Positions 43,812 through 51,679 of a stretch of 64,000 nt of DNA are shown here, piece after piece. The position numbers and the translations under genes are program-made. Location of the stretch: positions 72,242 through 136,241 of the forward strand of contig CAIYID010000060.1 of assembly GCA_903926205.1 (NCBI GenBank), in the 5' to 3' direction. A model generated the notes under the pieces. That model saw only the letters and a program-made list of their open reading frames with translations, ran no database searches and was not told the origin of the DNA. The DNA is from an uncultured Bdellovibrionales bacterium (GTDB taxonomy: Bacteria; Bdellovibrionota; Bdellovibrionia; Bdellovibrionales; Bdellovibrionaceae). Positions within the stretch are counted from its first letter, which is position 1; every line of letters starts with the position of its first letter.

Positions 43812-44543
43812 ATGAATTTAATTGAAGTAAAAAATTTCTACAAAAGCTTCGGCAAAAAAATAGTTCATCAAGGCGTCGATTTCGCAGTAAAAAAAGGTGA
43901 GTGTTTAGGGCTTATCGGTGGTTCGGGAACAGGAAAATCTGTGCTTTTGCGAAGTTTAATTGGTTTAGAACACCCTGACCAAGGTCAAGTTCTCTTTGAA
44001 GGTCAAGACATCACCAAACTCAGCGAAAATCAACTCATTGATATTCGTAAAAAGATTGCTTACGTTTTTCAAGGTGGCGCACTGTTTGACTCAATGACTG
44101 TGTATGAAAACCTGGCTTATCCACTGCGGGCTCATACCAAATTGCCTGAATCAGAGATTCAAGAAAAAATCACTTTTCAACTTTCTGAATTTGGGCTTCA
44201 AGGCACAGAAAGTGTTTATCCCGCAAATCTTTCAGGTGGTATGCAAAAACGTGTAGGCCTTGCGCGCTCGATCATTTTGCATCCTGATATAATTCTTTAT
44301 GATGAGCCCACAGCAGGATTGGATCCTTTTAATACCAAACGAATTCAAGAAATGATTTTGCAAATGAAAAGCAAGGGCCATACTTCGATACTTGTGACTC
44401 ATGATATGCCGGTTGCTTTTGCCGTTTGCGATCGTATTGCTATGTTGATGAATGGACGCATTGAAGCCATCGGTAGCGTTGATGAAATTGAAGAGAAATC
44501 AAATCACCTGATTTTGCAATTTGTACAGGGGGAGATTCGCTAA
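43812..44543 (+). CDS. mlaF: MlaF-type ABC ATPase
   Basis: ATP-binding subunit for MlaE. Walker A is GGSGTGKSVL (about residues 36-45), the Q-loop is YVFQGGALFDSMTV, which is typical of MlaF, the signature is LSGGMQKRVGLAR, Walker B is IILYDEPTAGLDP and the switch region is LVTHDM. The length is normal (243 aa). The stop and the mlaD start share a base (TAATG). Confidence 0.95.
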   Translation: MNLIEVKNFYKSFGKKIVHQGVDFAVKKGECLGLIGGSGTGKSVLLRSLIGLEHPDQGQVLFEGQDITKLSENQLIDIRKKIAYVFQGGALFDSMTVYENLAYPLRAHTKLPESEIQEKITFQLSEFGLQGTESVYPANLSGGMQKRVGLARSIILHPDIILYDEPTAGLDPFNTKRIQEMILQMKSKGHTSILVTHDMPVAFAVCDRIAMLMNGRIEAIGSVDEIEEKSNHLILQFVQGEIR

Positions 44544-45352
44544 TGGAAAACTCAAAGAACAAAACTTTTCGGGTTGGCATATTTTTAGCCATTGGCGTCT
44601 TTGTGATTATGCTCTCCATCGTTTTACTTGGAGGTGACAAGGCCTTCTTCAGAACAAATGTGTTAATGTATGCAACTTTGGATCAGGTCCAAGGCTTAGA
44701 CCGCGGAAGCACCGTGAGCCTCTCAGGAATCGTGATCGGCAATGTGAAACAAATTAAATTTTCAAGTGAGAAAAAAAACCTCGTTGTTGAGATGAAAATT
44801 CAAGAAGATTTTTTGCCGATGTTAACTCAAGGCTCGCGCGCCGATGTGCGCACCCAAGGCGCCCTTGGTGATAAATACATCTATATTACTCCTGGGGAGA
44901 TCACCGCCCCACCTTTAAAAGCAGGTGACACCATTGAGACCAGCAAATCCGCAGATTTCATGGGAATCATTTCCGAAAAAGGCGGTGAAGCCGTGAAAAT
45001 ATTCGATATTATCAATGAAGTTTATAAACTCACGAAAATTATTAATGCTGACGGAAGATCCGAAAGGCTCATTACAAATTTTGTCGAAGCTAGTCAGAAC
45101 ATGAAAAGCATTTCAGAGGATGCAAAAAAGTTGATGTCAGAAATGCGCGGTCAGAACTCAGGAAAGCTAAAAGAATCCCTTGAACACTTAAATTCTGTTT
45201 TAACAAAAATTGATCGCGGAGATGGTTCCTTGGGTGCTTTAATTAACGACCCAACCTTACATGAGCGATTGAAAGCCATGCTGGGTGCCGACACTCACAA
45301 ACAATCCATTCAATCGCTCATTCGCACATCAATTCAAAAAAGCGGGAATTAG
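44543..45352 (+). CDS. mlaD: MlaD-type MCE-domain protein
   Basis: Membrane-anchored MCE protein that would form the periplasmic ring of the lipid transporter. One N-terminal helix (VGIFLAIGVFVIMLSIVLLG) is followed by an MCE domain (about 35-125) with DQVQGLDRGSTVSLSGIVIGNVKQI and GALGDKYIYITPG. A helical tail of about 100 residues ends in HERLKAMLGAD. It is longer than E. coli MlaD (269 against about 183 aa) because of that tail. No mlaC or mlaB follows. Confidence 0.92.
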   Translation: MENSKNKTFRVGIFLAIGVFVIMLSIVLLGGDKAFFRTNVLMYATLDQVQGLDRGSTVSLSGIVIGNVKQIKFSSEKKNLVVEMKIQEDFLPMLTQGSRADVRTQGALGDKYIYITPGEITAPPLKAGDTIETSKSADFMGIISEKGGEAVKIFDIINEVYKLTKIINADGRSERLITNFVEASQNMKSISEDAKKLMSEMRGQNSGKLKESLEHLNSVLTKIDRGDGSLGALINDPTLHERLKAMLGADTHKQSIQSLIRTSIQKSGN

Positions 45353-45521
45353 AAACGCTATTCTCCGCGTGGTCATTTTCCGCAACTGAGAGGAAAAAAG
45401 TCCCTATCACTTCTAAATATTATGAATCTCAAATTCAATCCCATTTTAGTAAACATCGATCACTGGTTTTTTCATGGCACGAAGAGTGCAAAAAAGAACC
45501 CAATCGAACCCGGAGGCTCAC

Positions 45522-46037
45522 TTGAAAATCTTATTATTAACTATACCTTTATTTGTTTACGCAACCCAGGTTTCCGCTGGCTGTATAAATGAGGAAACAA
45601 CAATTCATGCAAATGGTGGCGGTGTCATTTCATTAAATTCCCACGTTGATATAAAAGCTTTTGTCTCAGTCGATTCAAGTGTCTGTGGACAATCAACTAT
45701 CGGTCCAGACGCTCGAATCGAAAACAGAAGTTTTGCTTCTGGTTCTTCAAGTGTATTAGGCAATTCAAAAATTGTGAGCACTTCTCTTAATAGTCACGCT
45801 CTTGTAAAAAACTCAATTGTACAAGATTCGGTAATGAACGGAAGCTCCTCAATTACCAACTCTTCAGCTAGCAACTCAATATTAAACGGTAACGCAACCG
45901 TAAGTCGAAATTCTAAAATAATTGATTCCATCATGAATGGGAACTCACGAGCAGAAAATTCAACGATGAAGCGTTCAATCCTCAACGGCAATGCAGAATT
46001 AGTAAATAAAACAATTGAAGATCAGGTTTTAAATTAA
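45522..46037 (+). CDS. Secreted repeat protein, probable beta-helix
   Basis: TTG at 45522 has GGAGG 5 bases upstream and gives a clean signal peptide (ILLLTIPLFVYATQVSAG). The mature protein (about 150 aa) is almost all Asn, Ser, Ile, Val and Gly. It contains about four copies of a 16-17-residue repeat centred on (I/V)(L/M)NGN or NGS, each ending near a Ser (SVMNGSSSITN, SILNGNATVS, SIMNGNSRAEN, SILNGNAELVN). This looks like a solenoid (beta-helix) fold of a secreted or surface protein. Function unknown. It sits 21 bases ahead of a secreted metallopeptidase-like gene. Confidence 0.65.
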   Translation: MKILLLTIPLFVYATQVSAGCINEETTIHANGGGVISLNSHVDIKAFVSVDSSVCGQSTIGPDARIENRSFASGSSSVLGNSKIVSTSLNSHALVKNSIVQDSVMNGSSSITNSSASNSILNGNATVSRNSKIIDSIMNGNSRAENSTMKRSILNGNAELVNKTIEDQVLN

Positions 46038-46058
46038 TTTTTGAGTGGTGACATCAGA

Positions 46059-46634
46059 ATGAAAAACATATTACTAGGTCTTGGAATTTTTCTTTCAATC
46101 AATGGATGGTCGCAAGAACAGGAATCATTAGCGATGCTTGAAAATGAAGTGAAAGAAGCCGTGAATTGTTCCTTTGTTGTCATAAATGATAGCGTGTCAG
46201 AGCAAGAGGCCAAGTTCGTTCTTAATTCTATTCTTCAAATCAGAAATACTTTCGACTTCAAGATTCCTTACTTGAGAAGACTCGATATTTTAAACATCAA
46301 TAGCGGAGAGACTGAAATCAATTCAGGACACTTTGTCGGTATAGAACTGCCAAATACACGTGATCTACGTTTTCTCAGTTATGTCCTCAGACATGAAATT
46401 GGGCATGTTATTGACTACACCTATGATGCCCGAGGCTCAAAAGAATGGAATTCGGTAAAGCCACCCTGTCAAATCATTAGCAACTACGCCTGTACGAATG
46501 ACCAGGAGCTTTTCGCTGAAGCGATCGCATATAAGACCGATCCAGAATATGGAAAATCTCTTTTAATCTTGCCTGCAAATCTAGAAAAATTTCTTAATAA
46601 ATACTTGTATGACATGAAAGAGTTGGAGCCTTAA
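46059..46634 (+). CDS. Secreted putative zinc metallopeptidase (HEIGH motif)
   Basis: ATG at 46059 starts a signal peptide (NILLGLGIFLSINGWSQ). The HExxH zinc motif is HEIGH at residues 112-116, followed by DYTYDARG. Further on, DQELFAEAIAY supplies candidate third ligands Glu150 or Glu154. This arrangement fits a gluzincin-like or lethal-factor-like (ATLF) small peptidase. The size (about 191 aa) suggests a catalytic domain alone. It follows the beta-helix protein in the same direction with a short gap, so the two may be co-expressed. Substrate unknown. Confidence 0.65.
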   Translation: MKNILLGLGIFLSINGWSQEQESLAMLENEVKEAVNCSFVVINDSVSEQEAKFVLNSILQIRNTFDFKIPYLRRLDILNINSGETEINSGHFVGIELPNTRDLRFLSYVLRHEIGHVIDYTYDARGSKEWNSVKPPCQIISNYACTNDQELFAEAIAYKTDPEYGKSLLILPANLEKFLNKYLYDMKELEP

Positions 46635-46647
46635 ATAATGACTCTTC

Positions 46648-47058
46648 TCAGCTTTCATCCCCTTCTTTCATCAAACTTTCGACCGCCTGACGAAGTTCTT
46701 GCTTTTGGTGTTCATCAGAAGGAACCGCTTTACGGTCTAACGTAAGATGAATCCCCTTCACATAATTGATTCCTAATTTTTTATTGATGGAGGTTTTTAG
46801 CGGCTCCAACATAAAAATCAGTTGTTGCATCCAAGAAGCATTCTTGACCCAAACATAAAGTATTCCTCGGCGATAACCGACAGGCTCGCTGATTTCTCCG
46901 ATGGAGGGGCCTGTGAATTCTCCCCATTTACGCCATAACTTCCAGCGAATGAATTGCTCTGAGAGGGACGACTTGCCATTTTCGAAAAGTCCCTGTAGGA
47001 CCTCCGAACTGTTGGACAGTTTGGCCTTCGCATTCTTCTTTGATTGTGAGTCAGACAT
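46648..47058 (-). CDS. DUF721/DciA-like protein
   Basis: A small protein (about 136 aa) whose central part VGYRRGILYVWVKNASWMQQL and following LKTSINKKLG match the DUF721 family. DciA members of that family load the replicative helicase in bacteria lacking DnaC. The first 35 residues are basic and probably disordered. ATG at 47058 avoids overlap with the divergent trmFO start at 47093; a start at 47094 is also open. The 34-base divergent gap presumably holds both ribosome sites. Confidence 0.75.
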   Translation of the reverse strand: MSDSQSKKNAKAKLSNSSEVLQGLFENGKSSLSEQFIRWKLWRKWGEFTGPSIGEISEPVGYRRGILYVWVKNASWMQQLIFMLEPLKTSINKKLGINYVKGIHLTLDRKAVPSDEHQKQELRQAVESLMKEGDES

Positions 47059-47092
47059 ATTTCGATAATACACGCAGACGAGGTTTACAGTC

Positions 47093-48442
47093 ATGGGGAT
47101 TTCCTTTCAAGAAAAACCAAAAATTTCAGTGGTCGGAGCTGGACTTGCGGGCTCGGAATGCGCTCTGCAATTGGCAAACCTTGGATATCAGGTCGATTTG
47201 TACGAAATGCGCGATCAGACGATGACGCCAGCGCACAGAACTGGAAAATTCGCAGAAATTGTGTGTTCCAATTCTTTTGGCAGTCAAAGCGATGGTTCCG
47301 CCCCCCACCAACTCAAATGGGAGGCCGAGCGCCTCGGCAGTTTTATTTTAAAAGCCGCCCACCAATCCGCCGTACCAGCGGGTCAGGCGTTAGGAGTGGA
47401 TCGCGAAGTTTTTTCTGAAACTGTCACCCATTGGATTCGCGAAAATTCCAATATTACCGTGCACTCAAAATTAATTGAGAGCTTAGATCAAGTGCCTCGC
47501 CCAACGGTGATCGCCACGGGACCACTCACTCATGAAAAATTATCGGAATCTTTGCAAGCACATTTTGGCGGACAGTTTTTATACTTCTTCGATGCCATCG
47601 CACCCATCATTGATGTGGATTCCATCAACATGGAGATCGCTTGGAAACAAGATCGCTATGACAAGGGCACTGCTGATTATATCAACTGCCCGTTCAACAA
47701 AGATCAATATTTTGCTTTTATCAATGAAGTCACAGCCGCTCGAAAAATTGAACCCAAGCACTTCGAAACCACGCAATTTTTCGAAGGCTGCATGCCTATC
47801 GAGGTCATGGTGGAGCGAGGTCCTCACACCTTGCGCTTTGGTCCGATGAAGCCCGTGGGCCTCAAGCACCCAAAAGCTGAGCGTGAGCCCTATGCGGTCG
47901 TGCAACTTCGCCAAGATAACAAAGAAGGTACGGCTTACAATATGGTCGGCTTTCAAACTCGAATGGCCTATGGCGAGCAAACCCGCGTGTTTCAAATGAT
48001 TCCCGGCCTTGAGAAAGCGGAATTTTTAAAGCTCGGAAGTATTCACCGAAATTTATTTATCAATTCACCCAAGCTATTGAATAAGGATTTCTCAAGCAAA
48101 AAAGATCCCTGGCTTTTCTTTGCCGGACAAATGACCGGAGTGGAAGGTTACTTCGAATCCACTTGCACCGGAATTTTAGTCGCACGCTTTCTTCACTCAC
48201 GCTTGCAAACAAAATCTGAAATCTTACCGGACGAAGCCTTGCCACCACGTGTGTCTGCCTTAGGTTCCCTCACCAATGCACTTTCCGATACTTCTCGCGG
48301 TGATCACTTTCAGCCAACGAACATTAATTTCGGACTATTTTTACCTTTAGCAGAGGTAATAAAAGACAAAAAACTGAAAAAACAGAAACAGATCGATCTA
48401 GCCAGAAATGCGATTAATTCTTGGCTGGGAATTACAAACTAG
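47093..48442 (+). CDS. trmFO: Folate-dependent tRNA methyltransferase TrmFO
   Basis: This FAD and methylene-tetrahydrofolate dependent enzyme makes 5-methyluridine at position 54 of tRNA. The dinucleotide-binding start is ISVVGAGLAGSECALQLA, followed by YEMRD and the TrmFO signature FAEIVCSNSFGS. CPFNKDQYFAF and GQMTGVEGYFESTCTGILVA are also conserved; Cys residues in the first and last of these motifs contribute to the flavin-thiol chemistry. The 449-aa length is typical. E. coli uses the SAM enzyme TrmA instead, so this gene is a taxonomic hint away from gammaproteobacteria. Confidence 0.97.
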   Translation: MGISFQEKPKISVVGAGLAGSECALQLANLGYQVDLYEMRDQTMTPAHRTGKFAEIVCSNSFGSQSDGSAPHQLKWEAERLGSFILKAAHQSAVPAGQALGVDREVFSETVTHWIRENSNITVHSKLIESLDQVPRPTVIATGPLTHEKLSESLQAHFGGQFLYFFDAIAPIIDVDSINMEIAWKQDRYDKGTADYINCPFNKDQYFAFINEVTAARKIEPKHFETTQFFEGCMPIEVMVERGPHTLRFGPMKPVGLKHPKAEREPYAVVQLRQDNKEGTAYNMVGFQTRMAYGEQTRVFQMIPGLEKAEFLKLGSIHRNLFINSPKLLNKDFSSKKDPWLFFAGQMTGVEGYFESTCTGILVARFLHSRLQTKSEILPDEALPPRVSALGSLTNALSDTSRGDHFQPTNINFGLFLPLAEVIKDKKLKKQKQIDLARNAINSWLGITN

Positions 48443-48462
48443 TATTGATCAAACAAAACTAG

Positions 48463-49554
48463 TTATTGTCGGCCGCCGTTTTCACTAGCACCAACGCCGG
48501 TTGATCTTGTCGCTGACTTTTTTAAATAATTCTCTTTGAACTTAAGAACTTTTTCTTCGCAAGATTTTTCATGACAACACAAAAAGGCCTGACTCACCGG
48601 GGTTGAAAGTCCAATTTTAGTTAAGCCTTCGGGACCCGAAAAACCACATCTTTCAATTGTCGAAGCGGGTTGAATTTTAACGTCATGAGTTTTTTTATTA
48701 TAGATAAAATAGCATGTTCCTTTTTTAAACCCATTGGATTCTTCATAATTTTCGACTTTTATTTTTACTTCATCTGATCCTGACAAATAGAAGAATTCAT
48801 ACAGTGGTAATTTTTTTTCACCTTTTTCAGTTTCTAAGGCTTGAATTTTTTTTAGTTTTCCATTTTCACATTGGAATTCTTTTAATCCAAGATAATCATC
48901 TCCACTGAGCCGCTCTATAATTACGTCGGATTGAGAGAAAAATGGACAATCATTTATACCCTCCTTGCAGCGAATATATGTTTGCAGCGAATATAAAAAT
49001 ACAATTCCAGCTGCATCGCTGGCCTTAGCCCACGCGTTTGCGGCAAGCTTCTTCGTTTGTGTTACAATGTTTTGATCTGAGGTATTGAGTGGATACAACT
49101 TGCTGTTCTCTGCCTGTTGTGTCGGTGAAAGGTCCTCCGCATAGGATGTCTCCAGAAAAAAACGCCAAGACAGGTTCGGATGATATGCCTTGTTGAACTC
49201 CTCCATCCAATCCTTGTTTGTCTTTAAATCAAGAGTTTTCCCATTCACAATGACGATCAAATTTTGAAGTTGGGCAAAATCAATAATTAACTTGGGCTTC
49301 AAGTTAATTTCTAATTGAGAACCAATAACTTTTGCCGTGGGCACCGCCTGATCGGCAAGATGCTTTTCGCGAAGGTCTTTTACAAACTTTGACTTTTCTT
49401 CAAGGGTGCCTGGGATCTGAGTAACCAATTCACCTAGAGTTTTAGAATTATTAAGCTTAACCTTTAGGTGAAATAAATAGTCATTTAAATTGCACGACTC
49501 TGCTTTTGCGGAAAGCTCCAAAAGTATAAAAATTAGAAATACGATTTTTTTCAT
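48463..49554 (-). CDS. Secreted hypothetical protein with many cysteines
   Basis: A signal peptide (IVFLIFILLELSAKAES) is followed by about 345 residues with roughly ten cysteines, including the cluster AFLCCHEKSCEEK near the C-terminus. This implies disulphide bonds and an envelope or extracellular location. No known domain is recognised. ATG at 49554. It is convergent with trmFO (20-base gap) and follows the yej genes on the same strand with a 47-base gap. The Lys-rich C-terminus is followed by a short Gly/Ser tail. Confidence 0.6.
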   Translation of the reverse strand: MKKIVFLIFILLELSAKAESCNLNDYLFHLKVKLNNSKTLGELVTQIPGTLEEKSKFVKDLREKHLADQAVPTAKVIGSQLEINLKPKLIIDFAQLQNLIVIVNGKTLDLKTNKDWMEEFNKAYHPNLSWRFFLETSYAEDLSPTQQAENSKLYPLNTSDQNIVTQTKKLAANAWAKASDAAGIVFLYSLQTYIRCKEGINDCPFFSQSDVIIERLSGDDYLGLKEFQCENGKLKKIQALETEKGEKKLPLYEFFYLSGSDEVKIKVENYEESNGFKKGTCYFIYNKKTHDVKIQPASTIERCGFSGPEGLTKIGLSTPVSQAFLCCHEKSCEEKVLKFKENYLKKSATRSTGVGASENGGRQ

Positions 49555-49601
49555 GAAGCCTCTTGTTTTAAGGCTAACATAATGGAAAAAAAATAGCTAC
49601 C

Positions 49602-50630
49602 TCACCCAACCGCAGCTTTTGAATCGAAAGCATCACGAATGGCTAGACCAATGTTGATAAGTGCAATCATCGTTAAAAGCAACGCCGCTGATGGAAACCA
49701 CACCAGCCATTCTGAGGTCGTGAAGTACTGCTGCGCCTGGGACATGAGCTCACCCCAGCTTGGCGTTGGTGCCTCGATTCCTAAACCCAGATAATCCAAA
49801 AGTGCCAAGCCAGAAATATTTGCCGCAATCGCAAATGGCGAGAACGTCACCAGCGGAGTGAGGGCATTCGGCAAAATATGTTTTAATACAATTCTTCCGT
49901 GACTTGCGCCAATCGCACGAGCGGCCTCGACATAATCTCGTTTTCTGAGCTGCAAGAACTGGCTTCGCATTTGATGATAAATATCCGTCCAACCAAAGAC
50001 CACCGTAAAACTGATCAGCAAAGTCATGCTTGCGCCAAAAATGGAGATCATTGTGATCAGCAATAATAACCAAGGCATCATATCAATGATCTCTACCGCA
50101 CGAGAGCCAAGGAGATCGACTTTTCCACCAATATAACCATTCATTGCGCCGATCAAAGTTCCCAAAAGGTAAGACAAAAACCAAACACTAAAGGCATAAC
50201 CAATGGAGTAACGATAACCATAAAGTAAGCGAGCAAAAACATCGCGACCTCGGTCATCGGTTCCCATAAAGTTGTCTCTGGTTGGTGGGGAGGGATAATT
50301 AGCCACCGTTTTGTTGGATTCATAGGGATCCCAATGAATGATTGGCCAAAGCGCCCAATCATCATTTTCAAATTTCAATGATCGATAATCCATAACTTGA
50401 ATATCTTCGCGACCAAATAAAGTGGGATGATAATTTTTCACAAAAGGAACAAAGGTCTCCCCGTGCCACTTCATGATGAGCGGCTTTGAGTCAGCCCAAA
50501 GTCCCGCTGTAAAACTGAAAGTCGAAAAAGTGATCAGAACCCAACACCAAACCATGGCCGTTCGATTGCGCTTAAATCGGCGCCATCTTTTGAGAGTCAA
50601 ATCATTGCGAATAAAATATTTCTCAATCAT
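49602..50630 (-). CDS. yejE: Peptide ABC transporter permease, YejE/OppC type
   Basis: Inner-membrane permease (342 aa) with TM1 near residues 26-46, a large periplasmic loop containing KWHGETFVPFVKNYHPT typical of YejE, then five further helices. The OppC signature is NFMGTDDRGRDVFARLLYG, and the coupling loop is YVEAARAIGASHGRIVLKHILPN. YejABEF imports peptides, including microcin C in E. coli. The start overlaps the yejB stop (ATGA). No ATPase (yejF) follows in this window. Confidence 0.92.
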   Translation of the reverse strand: MIEKYFIRNDLTLKRWRRFKRNRTAMVWCWVLITFSTFSFTAGLWADSKPLIMKWHGETFVPFVKNYHPTLFGREDIQVMDYRSLKFENDDWALWPIIHWDPYESNKTVANYPSPPTRDNFMGTDDRGRDVFARLLYGYRYSIGYAFSVWFLSYLLGTLIGAMNGYIGGKVDLLGSRAVEIIDMMPWLLLLITMISIFGASMTLLISFTVVFGWTDIYHQMRSQFLQLRKRDYVEAARAIGASHGRIVLKHILPNALTPLVTFSPFAIAANISGLALLDYLGLGIEAPTPSWGELMSQAQQYFTTSEWLVWFPSAALLLTMIALINIGLAIRDAFDSKAAVG

Positions 50631-51661
50631 TTGAAATCAATCCTCGGGTCAATGGTGACATAAATAATATCAGAGACCAGACGTCCCACCATCAACGCAA
50701 CAGCCGACAAAAAGATAATCCCCATGATGACATTATAGTCTCTGACCAAGGCAGACTTGTAACTGAGAAGTCCAATTCCATCCAAATTAAATACGGCTTC
50801 AACAATAATTGAGCCCGCTAAAAACACGCGAAAAAAACCACCCAAACCTGTTGCGACCGGAATCAAAGCATTGCGAAGTGCATGCTTGTAAAGGACCACG
50901 CTCTCCTCAAGACCTTTTGCTCGTGCCGTGCGAACATAGTCTTGTTTGATCACATCCAACATGGAGTTTCTTGTGAGCATGGTGAGCTCCGTGAATCCAC
51001 CAATCATGTAGGTGGTCAGTGGCAGCACAAAGTGATGAATACGATCTCCAACTTTCCCCATAAAAGTGAGCATGTCGTAATCATCTGATTTAACAAGCCC
51101 AATGGGAAACCAATTGAAGTAACTTCCGCCAGCAAAAAAAGTGATCAGAAAAATTCCAAGAACGAGGGGCGGAACGGCATAAGCGGCGTAAAGAATCAGA
51201 CCAGAAATAGCGTCAAATTTAGTTCCAGCTCGAACCGCCTTAGCGACACCCAAAGGAATACAAACAATGTAACTTAAAATCAGTGAAGCAATACCAAATT
51301 GTAAGGAGACTGGAAACTTACTCGCAATGACGTCAATGACGGGCTCCCCGTAGGTGAAACTTTCTCCGAATTCTAAATGCGCCACATTTTTGAGCCAAAT
51401 CCAGTAGCGCACATGCACGGGTTTATCGAAGCCGTATTGTTTCTTCAAGGCCTCCAAAACTTCGTCGCTAATAACACTGGTGCCATTTCCACCTCGAGAG
51501 GAACCTCCGCCACCGCCGCCCTGGTTGCCCATCTTGAGCTGTTGAATCTTCTGTTCAATGGGCCCGCCAGGAGCCGCATTAATAACAAGAAAAGAAATCA
51601 GGGTAATCCCAATGAAGGTTGGTATAAGCAATAATATTCGACGTAAAATGTATATGAGCAA
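50627..51661 (-). CDS. yejB: Peptide ABC transporter permease, YejB/OppB type
   Basis: Inner-membrane permease (344 aa). It begins with a typical OppB/YejB helix (ILRRILLLIPTFIGITLISF) and the AAPGGPIEQ motif. A Gly/Ser-rich insert near residues 48-60 is also known in YejB proteins. The coupling loop is YVRTARAKGLEESVVLYKHALRNALIPV. TTG start at 51661, 18 bases after the binding-protein gene. It acts with YejE. Confidence 0.92.
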   Translation of the reverse strand: MLIYILRRILLLIPTFIGITLISFLVINAAPGGPIEQKIQQLKMGNQGGGGGGSSRGGNGTSVISDEVLEALKKQYGFDKPVHVRYWIWLKNVAHLEFGESFTYGEPVIDVIASKFPVSLQFGIASLILSYIVCIPLGVAKAVRAGTKFDAISGLILYAAYAVPPLVLGIFLITFFAGGSYFNWFPIGLVKSDDYDMLTFMGKVGDRIHHFVLPLTTYMIGGFTELTMLTRNSMLDVIKQDYVRTARAKGLEESVVLYKHALRNALIPVATGLGGFFRVFLAGSIIVEAVFNLDGIGLLSYKSALVRDYNVIMGIIFLSAVALMVGRLVSDIIYVTIDPRIDFK

Positions 51662-51679
51662 GTAAGACTCCCGCCAAGT

